64,000 nucleotides of DNA from Pseudomonas canadensis (GCF_000503215.1 NZ_AYTD01000009.1:1-64000), one strand, 5' to 3'. Positions 1-10,027 are shown, numbered from the stretch's first letter. The notes: generated by a model from the letters alone, not told the origin. A program made the numbers and translations.

Positions 1-3000
1 GCGGTGATGAAAGCCGGTGGCGTGTATGTGCCGCTGGACATCGAATACCCGCGTGACCGCCTGCTGTACATGATGCAAGACAGCCGTGCGCAATTGTTGC
101 TGACCCATAGCCGCGCGTTGCAGCAACTGCCGATTCCCGAGGGCTTGGACACCCTGGCGATTGATCGCACCGAAGACTGGGCCGATTACCGCGACACTGC
201 GCCGGACGTGAAGCTGGACGGCGATAACCTGGCCTACGTGATCTACACCTCCGGCTCCACCGGCATGCCAAAAGGCGTGGCAGTGTCCCATGGCCCGTTG
301 GTGGCGCACATCATCGCCACCGGCGAGCGCTATGAAACATCGCCGGCTGACTGTGAACTGCACTTCATGTCGTTCGCCTTCGACGGCTCCCACGAAGGCT
401 GGATGCACCCGCTGATCAATGGCGCCAGCGTGCTGGTCCGTGACGACAGCCTGTGGCTGCCCGAATACACCTACGCACAAATGCACCGCCACAATGTGAC
501 CATGGCGGTGTTCCCGCCGGTGTACCTGCAACAGTTGGCCGAGCATGCCGAGCGTGACGGCAACCCACCCAAGGTGCGTGTGTACTGCTTTGGCGGTGAT
601 GCGGTAGCCCAGGCCAGCTACGACCTGGCCTGGCGCGCACTCAAGCCGACTTACCTGTTCAACGGTTACGGCCCGACTGAAACCGTGGTCACGCCGTTGC
701 TGTGGAAGGCTCGCCGTGGCGATCCATGCGGTGCCGTCTACGCGCCTATCGGCACGCTATTGGGCAACCGCAGCGGCTACGTGCTGGACTCGCAACTCAA
801 CCTGCAACCCATCGGCGTAGCTGGCGAGTTGTACCTGGGCGGCGAAGGCGTGGCACGGGGTTATCTGGAACGGCCGGCACTGACTGCCGAGCGTTTTGTG
901 CCGGACCCATTCGGCAAACCTGGCAGCCGCGTGTATCGCAGCGGCGACCTGACCCGTGGCCGTCCGGATGGCGTGGTGGATTACCTCGGGCGTGTCGACC
1001 ATCAGGTGAAGATCCGTGGTTTCCGCATCGAACTGGGCGAGATCGAAGCGCGCCTGCGTGAGCAGGACAACGTTGGCGAAACCGTGGTGGTCGCCCAGGA
1101 CGGTCCGACCGGCAAACAACTGGTGGCGTATGTCGTGCCGGCCGAGGGCCCGCTCGCCAATGAAACCCAATTGCGCGAAACCTTGCGCCGTGCGCTGAAA
1201 ACCCATCTGCCGGATTACATGGTGCCCGCGCACTTCATGTTCCTGGCGCAGATGCCGCTGACCCCCAACGGCAAGCTCGACCGCAAGGGCCTGCCGCAGC
1301 CGGACACCGCGCAGTCGCAAGGCGTCTGGGTTGAGCCGGTAACGCCGTTGCAGCAGCAGGTCGCGGCGATCTGGGCGCAGGTGTTGGGGGCCGAGCGTAT
1401 CGGCCTGAACGATCACTTCTTCGAGCTTGGCGGGCATTCGTTGCTGGCCATGCAGGTGATCTCGCGTGTGCGTCAACTGCTTGGACGAGAGGTCGCCTTG
1501 CGCACCTTGTTCGAGGCGCCGCAGTTGGAAGGCTTTGTGTTGGCCTCGCAGGCTGCGGACCAGACGCTGGCGCCGCCGATGCTGGCGGTCGGGCGTGACC
1601 AGCCGTTGGCGCTGTCGTTTGCTCAGGAACGCCAGTGGTTCCTTTGGCAACTGGACCCGCACAGCGCGGCTTACCATATTCCCAGCGTGTTACGCCTGAA
1701 CGGGCACTTGGACCAACAGGCCTTGCAGCGCAGCTTCGACGCACTGGTGATGCGTCATGAGAGCCTGCGTACCCAGGTCTACCAGGATGGCGAGCGTGCG
1801 GTTCAAGTGATTCGCCCAGCCACTGCGCTGGTGATTGCACGGGCAGATGCCGACGCCGTCCATCTTCAACAGCAGGTCGAAGCCGAGATTGCCCGGCCCT
1901 TCGACTTGCAGAGTGGCCCACTGCTGCGCGTCACCTTGCTGCGTCTGACTGACGATGAACATGTACTGGTGCTGGTGCAGCATCACATCGTGACAGACGG
2001 CTGGTCGATGCAAGTGATGGTCGATGAGTTGGTACAGCTATACGCCGCCTACAGCCAGGGCCAGACGCCGCAGTTGCCGGAACTGGCGCTGCAATACGCC
2101 GATTACGCGCACTGGCAGCGCCAGTGGATGGCGGCGGGCGAGCGCGAACGTCAATTGGCGTATTGGCAGCAACTGTTAGGCGGCGAACAGCCGGTACTGG
2201 AACTGCCCACTGCGAATGCGCGGCCGGCGCTGCAAAGCTACCGTGGCGCCAGCCTGCAACTTGAATTGCCGCCCGCGCTGGCCGCCGGGCTCAATGCTCT
2301 GGCGCAGCGTGAAGGCGTCACGTTGTTCATGGTGTTGCTGGCGTCTTTCCAGAGTCTGCTGTACCGCTACAGTGGCCAGCAGGACATCCGCGTCGGTGTG
2401 CCAATCGCCAACCGCAGCCGGGTTGAGGTGGAACGCCTTGTCGGGTTCTTCGTCAACACTCAGGTATTCAAGGCGGATATCGATGGGCAGCTCTCTGTCG
2501 GCCAATTGTTGCAGCAGGTCAAGCGCCGCAGCCTGGACGCCCAGAGCCATCAGGACCTGCCGTTCGAGCAGTTGGTGGAGGCCCTGCAACCAGAGCGCAG
2601 CCTCAGCCATAACCCGCTGTTCCAGGTGATGTTCAACCACCAGAGTGAGGCGGGGTTGATGACGTCGGGGCAGTCACTGCCGGACTTGCGCGTAGAAGGG
2701 CTGGATTGGGGCAGCCAGACCGCGCAGTTCGACCTGAGCCTGGACACCCAGGCTTCGGCGGAGGGTATCCACGCCACCCTGACGTACGCGACCGACCTGT
2801 TTGCGCCCGCCGTTCTCGAGCGCATGCTGGCCCATTGGCAGAACCTGTTGTGGGGCATGCTGGATGATCCGCAACAGCGGGTCAGCCAGTTGCCGCTGCT
2901 GGAGCCTGTCGAACAGCAGACCCTCGTAAGGCAATGGAATGCCACGGCGCGCGACTATCCACAACAGCCGGTGCATCAATTGATCGAAGCGCAGGTTGCG

Positions 3001-5559
3001 CAGACGCCGGATGCCCCCGCACTGGTCTTCGCCGCGCAGCGCCTGAGCTATGCCGACTTGAACCGGCGCGCCAACCGTCTTGCCCATCGCTTGATCCAGG
3101 CTGGCGTCGGGCCGGACGTGTTGGTCGGATTGGTCGTGGAGCGTTCCATCGAGATGGTGGTCGGCCTGCTCGCCGTGCTCAAGGCCGGCGGTGCCTATGT
3201 GCCGCTGGACCCGGATTACCCGCCTGAGCGCCTGGCGTACATGCTTGAAGACAGCGGCGTGAAGCTGCTGTTGACCCAGTCCCACCTGCTGGAACAACTA
3301 CCGCGTGCCGAAGGCATCGAATGCCTGTTGCTGGGCGGCTCTGGGTTCGAAGACTTCCCTGACACCAATCCCGGCCTTGCGCTGGACGGCGAGAACCTCG
3401 CGTATGTGATCTACACCTCCGGCTCCACCGGCCAGCCCAAGGGCGCGGGCAACCGCCATTCGGCATTGACCAACCGCTTGTGCTGGATGCAAGAGGCCTA
3501 CCACTTGACCCCTCGCGATACGGTGTTGCAGAAGACACCGTTCAGCTTCGACGTGTCGGTTTGGGAGTTCTTCTGGCCGTTGATGGCCGGTGCGCGCCTG
3601 GTGGTCGCGGCGCCGGGGGATCACCGTGATCCGGCGAGGATGGTGGCGCTGATCAACGCCGAACAGGTGACGACGCTGCACTTTGTGCCATCGATGCTGC
3701 AGGCGTTCATGCAGGATGCGGCGGTCTCCAGTTGCCAGAGCTTGCGCCGCATTGTATGCAGCGGTGAAGCGTTGCCGGTGGACGCGCAGCAACAGGTCTT
3801 TGCCAAATTGCCTGCGGCCAGCCTGTACAACCTGTACGGGCCGACGGAAGCGGCCATCGACGTGACCCACTGGACCTGCGTCGATGAACAACGCGACACG
3901 GTACCCATCGGCCAGCCGATCGCCAATCTGCAGACTTACGTGCTGGATGCCCAGTTGCAAGCGGTCCCCGTCGGCGTGGCGGGCGAGTTGTACTTGGGCG
4001 GCCTGGGCCTGGCGCGCGGCTACCACCGCCGTCCCGCGCTGACTGCTGAACGTTTCATTGCCTCGCCGTTCGAGTCGGGGGCGCGCTTGTACCGCACGGG
4101 TGACCGTGTGCGCCAGCGCGCCGACGGTGTGATCGAATACCTCGGGCGCCTGGATCATCAGGTCAAGTTGCGTGGCTTGCGTATTGAATTGGGTGAAATC
4201 GAAGCACGCATCCTCGAAACCGCTGAAGTCCAAGAGGCGTCGGTGCAGGTGGTCGATGGCAAGCATCTGGTCGGCTACCTGGTGCTGCAAACGCCCGGTG
4301 AGCACTGGCGCGAACCGCTCAGTGCGCACCTTGCGGCGAATTTACCCGACTACATGATTCCGGCGCAGTGGGTGTTGCTGGAACAGATGCCCCTGAGCCC
4401 GAACGGCAAACTGGACCGCAAGGCCTTGCCCAAGCCCGACGCGTCTCAGCACCAGCAGGTGTTCCGCGCGCCACACACCGAGCAGGAACAGCGCCTTGCA
4501 ACGATCTGGGGCGAGGTGCTGGATGTCGAGCGAGTTGGGCTGGATGACAACTTCTTTGAACTGGGCGGTCACTCGCTGCTGGTATTGATGCTCAAGGAAC
4601 GCATCCGCAAGGCCACCGGCAAGACGCTGTCGGTCAGCCAATTGATGCTTAACCCCACGGTCGCAGGGCAGGTGAATTGCCTGGGCAACGGCGCGGGGCA
4701 GTCGCTGATCGTCAAGCTCAACAGCCAGACCGAAGGCACGCCGCTGTTCCTGTTCCACCCAAGCTACGGCTCGGTGCATTGCTACAAGGCCATCGGACTG
4801 GCACTGCGCGAGCGGCGGCCGGTGATGGGCGTGATCTGCCGCGCGTTGGCCGAGGAGGGTAGCGCCGTACCGAGCTGGCAAGCGATGGTCGAGGACTACA
4901 CCGGGCAATTGCTCGATGCGTTGCCTGAGGGGCGCTATCGTCTCGCGGGCTGGTCCATGGGCGGTAACCTGGCCATGGAAGTCGCCTATGCCTTGGAGCA
5001 AGCCGGGCGTGAGGTGGAAGTGGTCGGCTGGATCGATGCTTCGCCGCCTTACTGGCTCAAGGCTTACTGGGACGCAGCGGTGATTGCGGATGACGATGAT
5101 CTGTCGGTCAACCAGCGCCGCGTTGAACTGTTGCAGGTGATGTTCCCGGCGTCGAGCCAGCAGATCCGCACCGCCTGGTTGGACAGCCAGGCATTCTTCA
5201 GTGATGAAGCGCAGCAATGGCAGGCACTGGGCGCCTGGGCTGAAGAGGCGTTGGGCGAGACGTTCCGGGAAATCAAGGCAAGCTTGCTTGAAGGGGATGA
5301 AGCGCAGATCTCCTGGGAGCTAGACCGCACCCTGGGCCAGCGGCTCAAGGACGCCGACTTCAAACCGCTCAAGGCGCCGCTCCGCTGCTGGTGGGCCGCC
5401 GGCAGCCGTGCAGGCCAGCATCGCCAATTGATTGAAGCGACCATGGAGCAGGTGGTGGGCCAGGGGTGTGTCCAACAGTCGGTGCTGATCGACTCCACCC
5501 ACGATCGCATCATCGATAACGCTGCGTTTGTGCAGAGCTTCGCCGATGCGATGAAGTAA
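1..5559 (+). CDS. pvdD: Pyoverdine non-ribosomal peptide synthetase, terminal part with thioesterase (5' end outside window)
   Basis: This is the 3' part of a giant peptide synthetase; the frame is open to base 1, so the start is outside. Domains in order: adenylation (from its A2 core KAGG.YVP), carrier ([12 protein letters not shown] near base 1411), condensation (HHIVTDGWS near 1980, ordinary L-type), adenylation ([11 protein letters not shown] near 3411), carrier ([12 protein letters not shown] near 4553) and thioesterase (GWSMGG near 4950). Eye-read specificity codes are about DGEVCGGVTK for the first and DVWHISLIDK for the second. The second is a clear Ser code. The first fits a hydroxyornithine-type residue, which agrees with pvdF nearby. 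The protein would therefore finish the pyoverdine peptide with ...OHOrn-Ser and release or cyclise it in the cytoplasm. Convergent with fpvA. The name rests on position and the terminal TE; the residue for the first module is inferred. Confidence 0.88.
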   Translation, partial: AVMKAGGVYVPLDIEYPRDRLLYMMQDSRAQLLLTHSRALQQLPIPEGLDTLAIDRTEDWADYRDTAPDVKLDGDNLAYVIYTSGSTGMPKGVAVSHGPLVAHIIATGERYETSPADCELHFMSFAFDGSHEGWMHPLINGASVLVRDDSLWLPEYTYAQMHRHNVTMAVFPPVYLQQLAEHAERDGNPPKVRVYCFGGDAVAQASYDLAWRALKPTYLFNGYGPTETVVTPLLWKARRGDPCGAVYAPIGTLLGNRSGYVLDSQLNLQPIGVAGELYLGGEGVARGYLERPALTAERFVPDPFGKPGSRVYRSGDLTRGRPDGVVDYLGRVDHQVKIRGFRIELGEIEARLREQDNVGETVVVAQDGPTGKQLVAYVVPAEGPLANETQLRETLRRALKTHLPDYMVPAHFMFLAQMPLTPNGKLDRKGLPQPDTAQSQGVWVEPVTPLQQQVAAIWAQVLGAERIGLNDHFFELGGHSLLAMQVISRVRQLLGREVALRTLFEAPQLEGFVLASQAADQTLAPPMLAVGRDQPLALSFAQERQWFLWQLDPHSAAYHIPSVLRLNGHLDQQALQRSFDALVMRHESLRTQVYQDGERAVQVIRPATALVIARADADAVHLQQQVEAEIARPFDLQSGPLLRVTLLRLTDDEHVLVLVQHHIVTDGWSMQVMVDELVQLYAAYSQGQTPQLPELALQYADYAHWQRQWMAAGERERQLAYWQQLLGGEQPVLELPTANARPALQSYRGASLQLELPPALAAGLNALAQREGVTLFMVLLASFQSLLYRYSGQQDIRVGVPIANRSRVEVERLVGFFVNTQVFKADIDGQLSVGQLLQQVKRRSLDAQSHQDLPFEQLVEALQPERSLSHNPLFQVMFNHQSEAGLMTSGQSLPDLRVEGLDWGSQTAQFDLSLDTQASAEGIHATLTYATDLFAPAVLERMLAHWQNLLWGMLDDPQQRVSQLPLLEPVEQQTLVRQWNATARDYPQQPVHQLIEAQVAQTPDAPALVFAAQRLSYADLNRRANRLAHRLIQAGVGPDVLVGLVVERSIEMVVGLLAVLKAGGAYVPLDPDYPPERLAYMLEDSGVKLLLTQSHLLEQLPRAEGIECLLLGGSGFEDFPDTNPGLALDGENLAYVIYTSGSTGQPKGAGNRHSALTNRLCWMQEAYHLTPRDTVLQKTPFSFDVSVWEFFWPLMAGARLVVAAPGDHRDPARMVALINAEQVTTLHFVPSMLQAFMQDAAVSSCQSLRRIVCSGEALPVDAQQQVFAKLPAASLYNLYGPTEAAIDVTHWTCVDEQRDTVPIGQPIANLQTYVLDAQLQAVPVGVAGELYLGGLGLARGYHRRPALTAERFIASPFESGARLYRTGDRVRQRADGVIEYLGRLDHQVKLRGLRIELGEIEARILETAEVQEASVQVVDGKHLVGYLVLQTPGEHWREPLSAHLAANLPDYMIPAQWVLLEQMPLSPNGKLDRKALPKPDASQHQQVFRAPHTEQEQRLATIWGEVLDVERVGLDDNFFELGGHSLLVLMLKERIRKATGKTLSVSQLMLNPTVAGQVNCLGNGAGQSLIVKLNSQTEGTPLFLFHPSYGSVHCYKAIGLALRERRPVMGVICRALAEEGSAVPSWQAMVEDYTGQLLDALPEGRYRLAGWSMGGNLAMEVAYALEQAGREVEVVGWIDASPPYWLKAYWDAAVIADDDDLSVNQRRVELLQVMFPASSQQIRTAWLDSQAFFSDEAQQWQALGAWAEEALGETFREIKASLLEGDEAQISWELDRTLGQRLKDADFKPLKAPLRCWWAAGSRAGQHRQLIEATMEQVVGQGCVQQSVLIDSTHDRIIDNAAFVQSFADAMK

Positions 5560-5575
5560 CGGTCGGCAGCAACCC

Positions 5576-5609
5576 AAGCCCCTGGCCTCTACGGCCAGGG
5601 GCTTTTTTT
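5576..5609 (+). terminator. Rho-independent terminator of pvdD
   Basis: An inverted repeat with stem AGCCCCTGGCC / GGCCAGGGGCT and a short TCTA-type loop is followed by a run of T on the + strand. It starts 17 bases after the pvdD stop codon. Confidence 0.85.
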
Positions 5610-5637
5610 GCGCCGGGTGTACGGGCAGGCGCGTACT

Positions 5638-5673
5638 AAAAAGCCCCTGGTCATTGCGCATGGCCAGGGGCTT
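5638..5673 (-). terminator. Rho-independent terminator of fpvA
   Basis: The stem AGCCCCTGG / CCAGGGGCT, preceded on the + strand by an A run, reads on the - strand as a GC hairpin followed by T residues. It lies 26 bases past the fpvA stop. The outer stem is the same sequence as in the pvdD terminator 30 bases away. Confidence 0.8.
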
Positions 5674-5698
5674 GGTTGGAACGGCTAGCGTCTATGCA

Positions 5699-8125
5699 TC
5701 AGAAGTTCCAGCGGGTGCTGAGCATGATGTTACGCGGGTCACCGTAGTAGACCGAATTGTAGAAGCCGATGTTGGTGTAGTACTTCTTGTCGAAGATGTT
5801 GTTGACATTGAGGCTGGCCGATACGTTCTCGGTGACCTGGTAACGGGCCATCAGGTCCACCAGCCAGAGCGGATCCTGGGAGAGTTTATCCTGGCTGCCG
5901 GTGGCGTAGTTGTTGGTCAGCACCTTCCAGCCCGTACCCTGCCAGCGCACGCCGCTGCCCAGGGTCAGCTTGTCGAGGGCGCCGGTCAGCTTGTAGCTGG
6001 TGTAGAGGTTGATTTGGTCTTCCGGCTCCCAGGTCGAGAGTTTTTCACCGTCTTTGTCGCGCATGATCTTGTGCGTGTAGCCCGCCTGCAACTGCCAGCC
6101 GGGGGCCAGCTCGCCGGAGACTTCCGCTTCATAGCCCTTGGTCTTGGCCTCGGTGCCCTTGGACGCGTAGTCAAGACCAGGGTAGCTGTCGGGTATGTAG
6201 TCATTGTCGTCGATGGCACGGTTTTTCTCGTGTACTTCGAAGTAGGCGAGGCTGGCGTTGAGGCGGCCATCGAAGAACTCGCCCTTGAAGCCGACCTCAT
6301 AGTTCTTGCCTTCATCCGGTTCGATCGGCTTGTTATTGCGGTCGCGGTAGTCGTCCTGAGGCAGGTAGATCTCGGTGAAGCTGGCATAGGCCGAGAGGTT
6401 CTCGGTGAAGTCGTAGGTTAGGCCGGCGTAAGGCACGACCTTGCCGGTGTCCTTGACCTGGCTGGTGCCGCTGACCTCGTAGTTGTTGACTCGGGTACCC
6501 AGGATCAGGTGCCAGTCATCGGCCAGGCTGAAGCGGCCGGTGATGTACTGGGCGCTCTGGCGGGTCAGCTCGTCGTTGCGCTTGGTCTGCGGGCCACGGT
6601 CAGGCTTGGGTGCGTCGCCGTCCCAATCGAAGTAATCGTGGCTGTTGTTGTAGTTGGTGGCGTTGGTGTAGTCGCGGCCCAGCCAGCGGGAGCGCGAGAC
6701 CGAGGCGCCGACCACCAGTTCATGCTCGCGGCCGAACAGGCTGAAAGGCCCGGTGGCGTACAGGTCGCCGGTGTCGCTGGTGGTCTCGCCATTGTAGGTA
6801 CGCGTAAGCAGCGAAGCCTTGCCGGTGGCTGCGTTCGGTGCTAGCAGGGCGGACAACGGTGCCTTGTAGCCATTGATCTGGTGGTTGTACTGCGCCTTGC
6901 CAACCCAGCCGTTATCGAACGTATGTTCCAGGGTCGCGAACCCGGTGCGGGTGTACTGGGCCCACTTGCTGTACTTGGCGCCGTTGTTGAACGAACGCGA
7001 GGTGCTGATGCGGTTGCCCACGGAGTCATACAGCGACGCCGCCCCTGACCAGCTGGAGCCTTGTGGGTCGCTGTCCTGGTAGTCACCGCCGACGGTCAGC
7101 AGCGTGTCCGGCGCCAGATCGAATTCCAGGATGCCGTAGTACACGTTGGTCTTGCGCTGGTAGTGATCGAGGAACGTGTGTTTGTCCTGGTAGGCCGCCA
7201 CCGCACGGCCACGCACGTTGCCGGATTCGGTGAGCGGACCGCTCACATCCACTTCCGAGCGGTAGTTGTCCCAGGAACCGGCGCCCAGGTCGATGTAGCC
7301 CTTGAATTCCGAGGTCGGCTTCTTGCGGACCATGTTGATGGTGCCGCCAGGGCCACCGGCGCCGGTCAGCAGGCCGGTCGCGCCCTTGAGGATTTCGACG
7401 CGGTCGTAGATCACTGTGTCGGTCAGGGTGTGGCCGGACGAATACTGGGCGTCTTGCAGGATGGGAATGCCGTCGTACTGGAAGTTCTGGATGGCAAAGC
7501 CACGGGAGAAGTAGCTGGTGCGTTCGCTGTCATACGCGGCAACAGTGATGCCCGGGGTATGGCGCATCACGTCGTCGATCGACTTGAGGTTGAAGTCATC
7601 CATGGCCTGGCGGGTCACCACCGAGATCGATTGCGGCGTCTCCCGTGGCGTCAGCACCATGCGGGTCGCGGTCGCGATGGTCCCGGGCGTATAGGAACCC
7701 GAACCTTCGGTAATGGTGCCGAGCTGGTTGGCGGTCACCTGGGTGGCGCCCAGCTCCAGGGCGGACGAGCGGCCGGCAGTCAGTGTCATCGTGTTGCCTT
7801 GCAGGTCGAAGTCCACGCCGGTGCCGGTCAGCAGCGTGGTCATGGCCTGGCCAGGCTGCAACTTGCCCTTGACCTTGTGGCTGCGTTTGCCTTCGACGTC
7901 GGTCGGGCTGTACAGCACTTGCAGGTTGGCCTGCTTACCAAATTCTTGAAGAGCGCTACCCAGCGACTGTGCAGGGACATTCAGCTCGATCTCCTGCGCC
8001 TGAACATAACCGGCGACTGGCAGCGTCAGCGCAACGGCAATCGCGCCAGGTCGCACGTGGGTGTTCAAGAGGCGGCGCATGGAGAGTGCCTTGCTCAAGG
8101 GACTCAGACCAAATGTTGCTGGCAT
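5699..8125 (-). CDS. fpvA: Ferripyoverdine TonB-dependent receptor with N-terminal signalling domain
   Basis: An 808-residue outer membrane receptor that imports ferripyoverdine using TonB energy. An N-terminal signal peptide ends near residue 44 (VQAQ), followed by a secretin/TonB N-terminal (STN) domain at about residues 46-97. In FpvA-type receptors this domain signals to an anti-sigma factor. The plug follows (PRETPQSISVVTRQ, then VEILKGATGLLTG and GGTINMVRKKP), then the barrel, ending in the usual C-terminal Phe (STRWNF). Length and the STN domain fit FpvA (about 800 residues) rather than short receptors. It lies downstream of pvdE on the same strand with a 109-base gap, so read-through from pvdE is possible. 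Met16 is an alternative start; Met1 is preferred for a purine-rich stretch (AGAAGAGAA) just upstream. The identity is strong from context; the exact ferripyoverdine type is not readable here. Confidence 0.93.
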   Translation of the reverse strand: MPATFGLSPLSKALSMRRLLNTHVRPGAIAVALTLPVAGYVQAQEIELNVPAQSLGSALQEFGKQANLQVLYSPTDVEGKRSHKVKGKLQPGQAMTTLLTGTGVDFDLQGNTMTLTAGRSSALELGATQVTANQLGTITEGSGSYTPGTIATATRMVLTPRETPQSISVVTRQAMDDFNLKSIDDVMRHTPGITVAAYDSERTSYFSRGFAIQNFQYDGIPILQDAQYSSGHTLTDTVIYDRVEILKGATGLLTGAGGPGGTINMVRKKPTSEFKGYIDLGAGSWDNYRSEVDVSGPLTESGNVRGRAVAAYQDKHTFLDHYQRKTNVYYGILEFDLAPDTLLTVGGDYQDSDPQGSSWSGAASLYDSVGNRISTSRSFNNGAKYSKWAQYTRTGFATLEHTFDNGWVGKAQYNHQINGYKAPLSALLAPNAATGKASLLTRTYNGETTSDTGDLYATGPFSLFGREHELVVGASVSRSRWLGRDYTNATNYNNSHDYFDWDGDAPKPDRGPQTKRNDELTRQSAQYITGRFSLADDWHLILGTRVNNYEVSGTSQVKDTGKVVPYAGLTYDFTENLSAYASFTEIYLPQDDYRDRNNKPIEPDEGKNYEVGFKGEFFDGRLNASLAYFEVHEKNRAIDDNDYIPDSYPGLDYASKGTEAKTKGYEAEVSGELAPGWQLQAGYTHKIMRDKDGEKLSTWEPEDQINLYTSYKLTGALDKLTLGSGVRWQGTGWKVLTNNYATGSQDKLSQDPLWLVDLMARYQVTENVSASLNVNNIFDKKYYTNIGFYNSVYYGDPRNIMLSTRWNF

Positions 8126-8176
8126 GGGTGAATTCTCTTCTAGGTATTTAGTGGGCAGATTTTAAATATTTGTTGG

Positions 8177-8195
8177 GGTTGGTTCTCATTACCAC
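8177..8195 (-). promoter_or_regulatory. Possible Fur-like site before fpvA
   Basis: The - strand reads GGTAATGAGAACCAA, which matches about half of the Fur consensus (GATAATGATAATCATTATC) including an AATGAGAA core. It lies about 55-70 bases before the fpvA start. No TAAAT-N16-CGT box was found in this gap. Weak evidence, offered as a candidate only. Confidence 0.25.
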
Positions 8196-8234
8196 TAGTG
8201 AGACGTTCCTACCTGCAGAAACCGGAAAAGAAAT

Positions 8235-9887
8235 TCACGCCGGTTCCATTTCGTGCACCACTTGGCCGGCGCGCAGGCGCACCAACTGGTCGGCGATGTC
8301 GAAATAGCGGTCGTCGTGGCTGATCACGATGATGGTCTTGCCCAGGCGCTTGAGGTCCGGCAGCAACTCGGTATAGAAAACGCGGCGGAAGGCCGGGTCC
8401 TGGTCGGCGGCCCATTCGTCGAACACCAGCACCGGCCGTTCTTCCAGCCAGGCGTTGACCAGGGCCAGGCGTTTGCGTTGGCCGGTGGACAGGTCGGTGG
8501 TGCTGAACACGCCGTCCTTGACGCTGACCTTGTGCGCGATTTCCAGGCGCTCCAGGTACTTGGTCGCGCTGTCCAGTGACTGGGTGGCGCTGCCTTGGAC
8601 CAGGTCATCGAACAGGTAATAGTCAGCAAACACCGTGGTGAACAACTGGCGGTAGTCGTCGCGCGCCGGATCGGTCACGGTTTCGCCATTGAGGCGAATT
8701 TCCCCGGCCTGGGGTTGGTACAGGCCCAGCAACAGCTTGATCAGGGTGGTCTTGCCGCAGCCGTTCTCGCCCACGATAAACACGATGTCGCCCTGCTTGA
8801 TGCTCAGGTTGATCGGCCCAAGGTGGAAGGGTTGGCTGCCTTCCACCGGCGGCGGGCTGTAGCTGACGCCGCGCAGTTCCAGGCTGTTGACCACCGGCGT
8901 GGGGGCTTCGCTGCCATCCATCAACAGGTGGGGTTCGGGCGACGAGAAGCGGTCGGACAATTCGGTGATGCGCGCAAAGGCAATCCGCGCCTTGCCGATG
9001 ATTGGCAAGTAACCCACCACATGCTCCAAGGGGCCTTTCATGTACAACAGCACCAGTACGAAGCCGGTGATCACCGCCGGGTCCGGGTTGGGGCTGTAGG
9101 CCTGCATCGCCAGGGCCAGGCCGATGACCACGAAAAACAGCATCGAGCCGAAGGTTTTGGCGACGATATAGATGTTCACCGAGCGCACCTGGATATCGCT
9201 GATACGGTCGGCGGTTTCCTGGATGCGGTGGGTGTTCATGCGGTAGCGGCGGGGCCGGTGGATGCGCAATTCCTTGGCGCCCGAGGCGATTGCGGAATAG
9301 TAGCGTTGCAGCTCGTCTTCTTGGTCGCGGGCCTCATCGAAACCGCGAATGCCCTTGGCACCGGCGATGAATTGCACGCTGCTGCCAATGATGATGGCGA
9401 CCACCATCATCAGGAACATCGGCACCGACAGGTAGGCCAGGTAGCCCAGGCAGCCCAGGGTCACCGTCGTTGCGATGGCCAGCGGAGTGAAGGCGAAGGA
9501 AAAGTCACTGATGGTGTCGACATCATGGGTCAGCACCGGAATCAGGCGGTGGGAGCGGTACTGTTCGATCTGTTCGATGGGCGCCGACAGCACTTTTTCA
9601 CCCAGGTCCTTGCGCAGGGCCGCGATAATTCGCTGGCCGACGTAGTTGGTGCCGATATCCGAGACGATCGAGCTGGTCAGGGCCAACAGGCACAACGCCG
9701 CAAACGTCAGGATCACCCCCTGCGTCATCCCGGTCGTAGAGTGCAGGGCGTTGTTGATCGTCGCCAGCAGCAACGTGATGGCCAGGCCGCCGGCCATGCC
9801 CAGGGCGACGGAGACCGTCACGATGGTGCGAAAGGGCCTGAGCAATGCGAGCAGACCGTTGAAGGCGCCGTGCTTGGGGTCGGTCAT
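8235..9887 (-). CDS. pvdE: Cyclic-peptide-type ABC exporter PvdE (ferribactin export to periplasm)
   Basis: A 550-residue half-type ABC exporter with fused membrane and ATPase domains, the usual size of PvdE/SyrD proteins. About six hydrophobic segments occupy residues 1-320. The ATPase domain has Walker A GENGCGKT near residue 373, an ABC signature STGQRKRLAL near 466 in place of LSGGQ, and Walker B VLVFDEWAAD near 490. The DEWAADQDP form is typical of this peptide-exporter family. In the pyoverdine pathway PvdE moves the acylated precursor ferribactin across the inner membrane for maturation by PvdN, PvdO, PvdM and PvdP. The start at MTDPKHG is chosen for a GGGAAG ribosome site; an upstream Met would add 14 residues. 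The gene is preceded by a PvdS-type promoter and is divergent from pvdF. Confidence 0.94.
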   Translation of the reverse strand: MTDPKHGAFNGLLALLRPFRTIVTVSVALGMAGGLAITLLLATINNALHSTTGMTQGVILTFAALCLLALTSSIVSDIGTNYVGQRIIAALRKDLGEKVLSAPIEQIEQYRSHRLIPVLTHDVDTISDFSFAFTPLAIATTVTLGCLGYLAYLSVPMFLMMVVAIIIGSSVQFIAGAKGIRGFDEARDQEDELQRYYSAIASGAKELRIHRPRRYRMNTHRIQETADRISDIQVRSVNIYIVAKTFGSMLFFVVIGLALAMQAYSPNPDPAVITGFVLVLLYMKGPLEHVVGYLPIIGKARIAFARITELSDRFSSPEPHLLMDGSEAPTPVVNSLELRGVSYSPPPVEGSQPFHLGPINLSIKQGDIVFIVGENGCGKTTLIKLLLGLYQPQAGEIRLNGETVTDPARDDYRQLFTTVFADYYLFDDLVQGSATQSLDSATKYLERLEIAHKVSVKDGVFSTTDLSTGQRKRLALVNAWLEERPVLVFDEWAADQDPAFRRVFYTELLPDLKRLGKTIIVISHDDRYFDIADQLVRLRAGQVVHEMEPA

Positions 9888-9948
9888 AAATACTTCCCGG
9901 AAAGTGAAAAAAGAGGGGGCTGGGCACACAGACCCTTACCCATGACAA

Positions 9949-9972
9949 ACGAAGGATTGGCGCGACTATTTA
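9949..9972 (-). promoter_or_regulatory. PvdS (iron-starvation sigma) promoter of pvdE
   Basis: The - strand reads GCTAAAT, then 16 bases, then CGT, the known iron-starvation box spacing. The CGT lies about 62 bases before the pvdE start. Confidence 0.85.
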
Positions 9973-10003
9973 GCTCGGTGTGCCGGGCGGTGAAGGGGGT
10001 GGA

Positions 10004-10027
10004 TAAATTGCAAGGGGGCTGGTTCGT
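10004..10027 (+). promoter_or_regulatory. PvdS (iron-starvation sigma) promoter of pvdF
   Basis: TAAAT at 10004-10008, exactly 16 bases, then CGT at 10025-10027, 59 bases before the pvdF ATG. It is back to back with the pvdE box, the two TAAAT elements being 31 bases apart. Confidence 0.85.

Noticed and set aside
5654..6421. + strand frame opposite the fpvA 3' end
   Set aside because: It has Val/Ala/Gly-rich composition without motifs and lies fully antisense to a well-supported receptor gene.
8126..8234. PvdS box before fpvA
   Set aside because: TAAAT occurs on the - strand, but no CGT follows at 16 bases; only a weak Fur-like half match remains.
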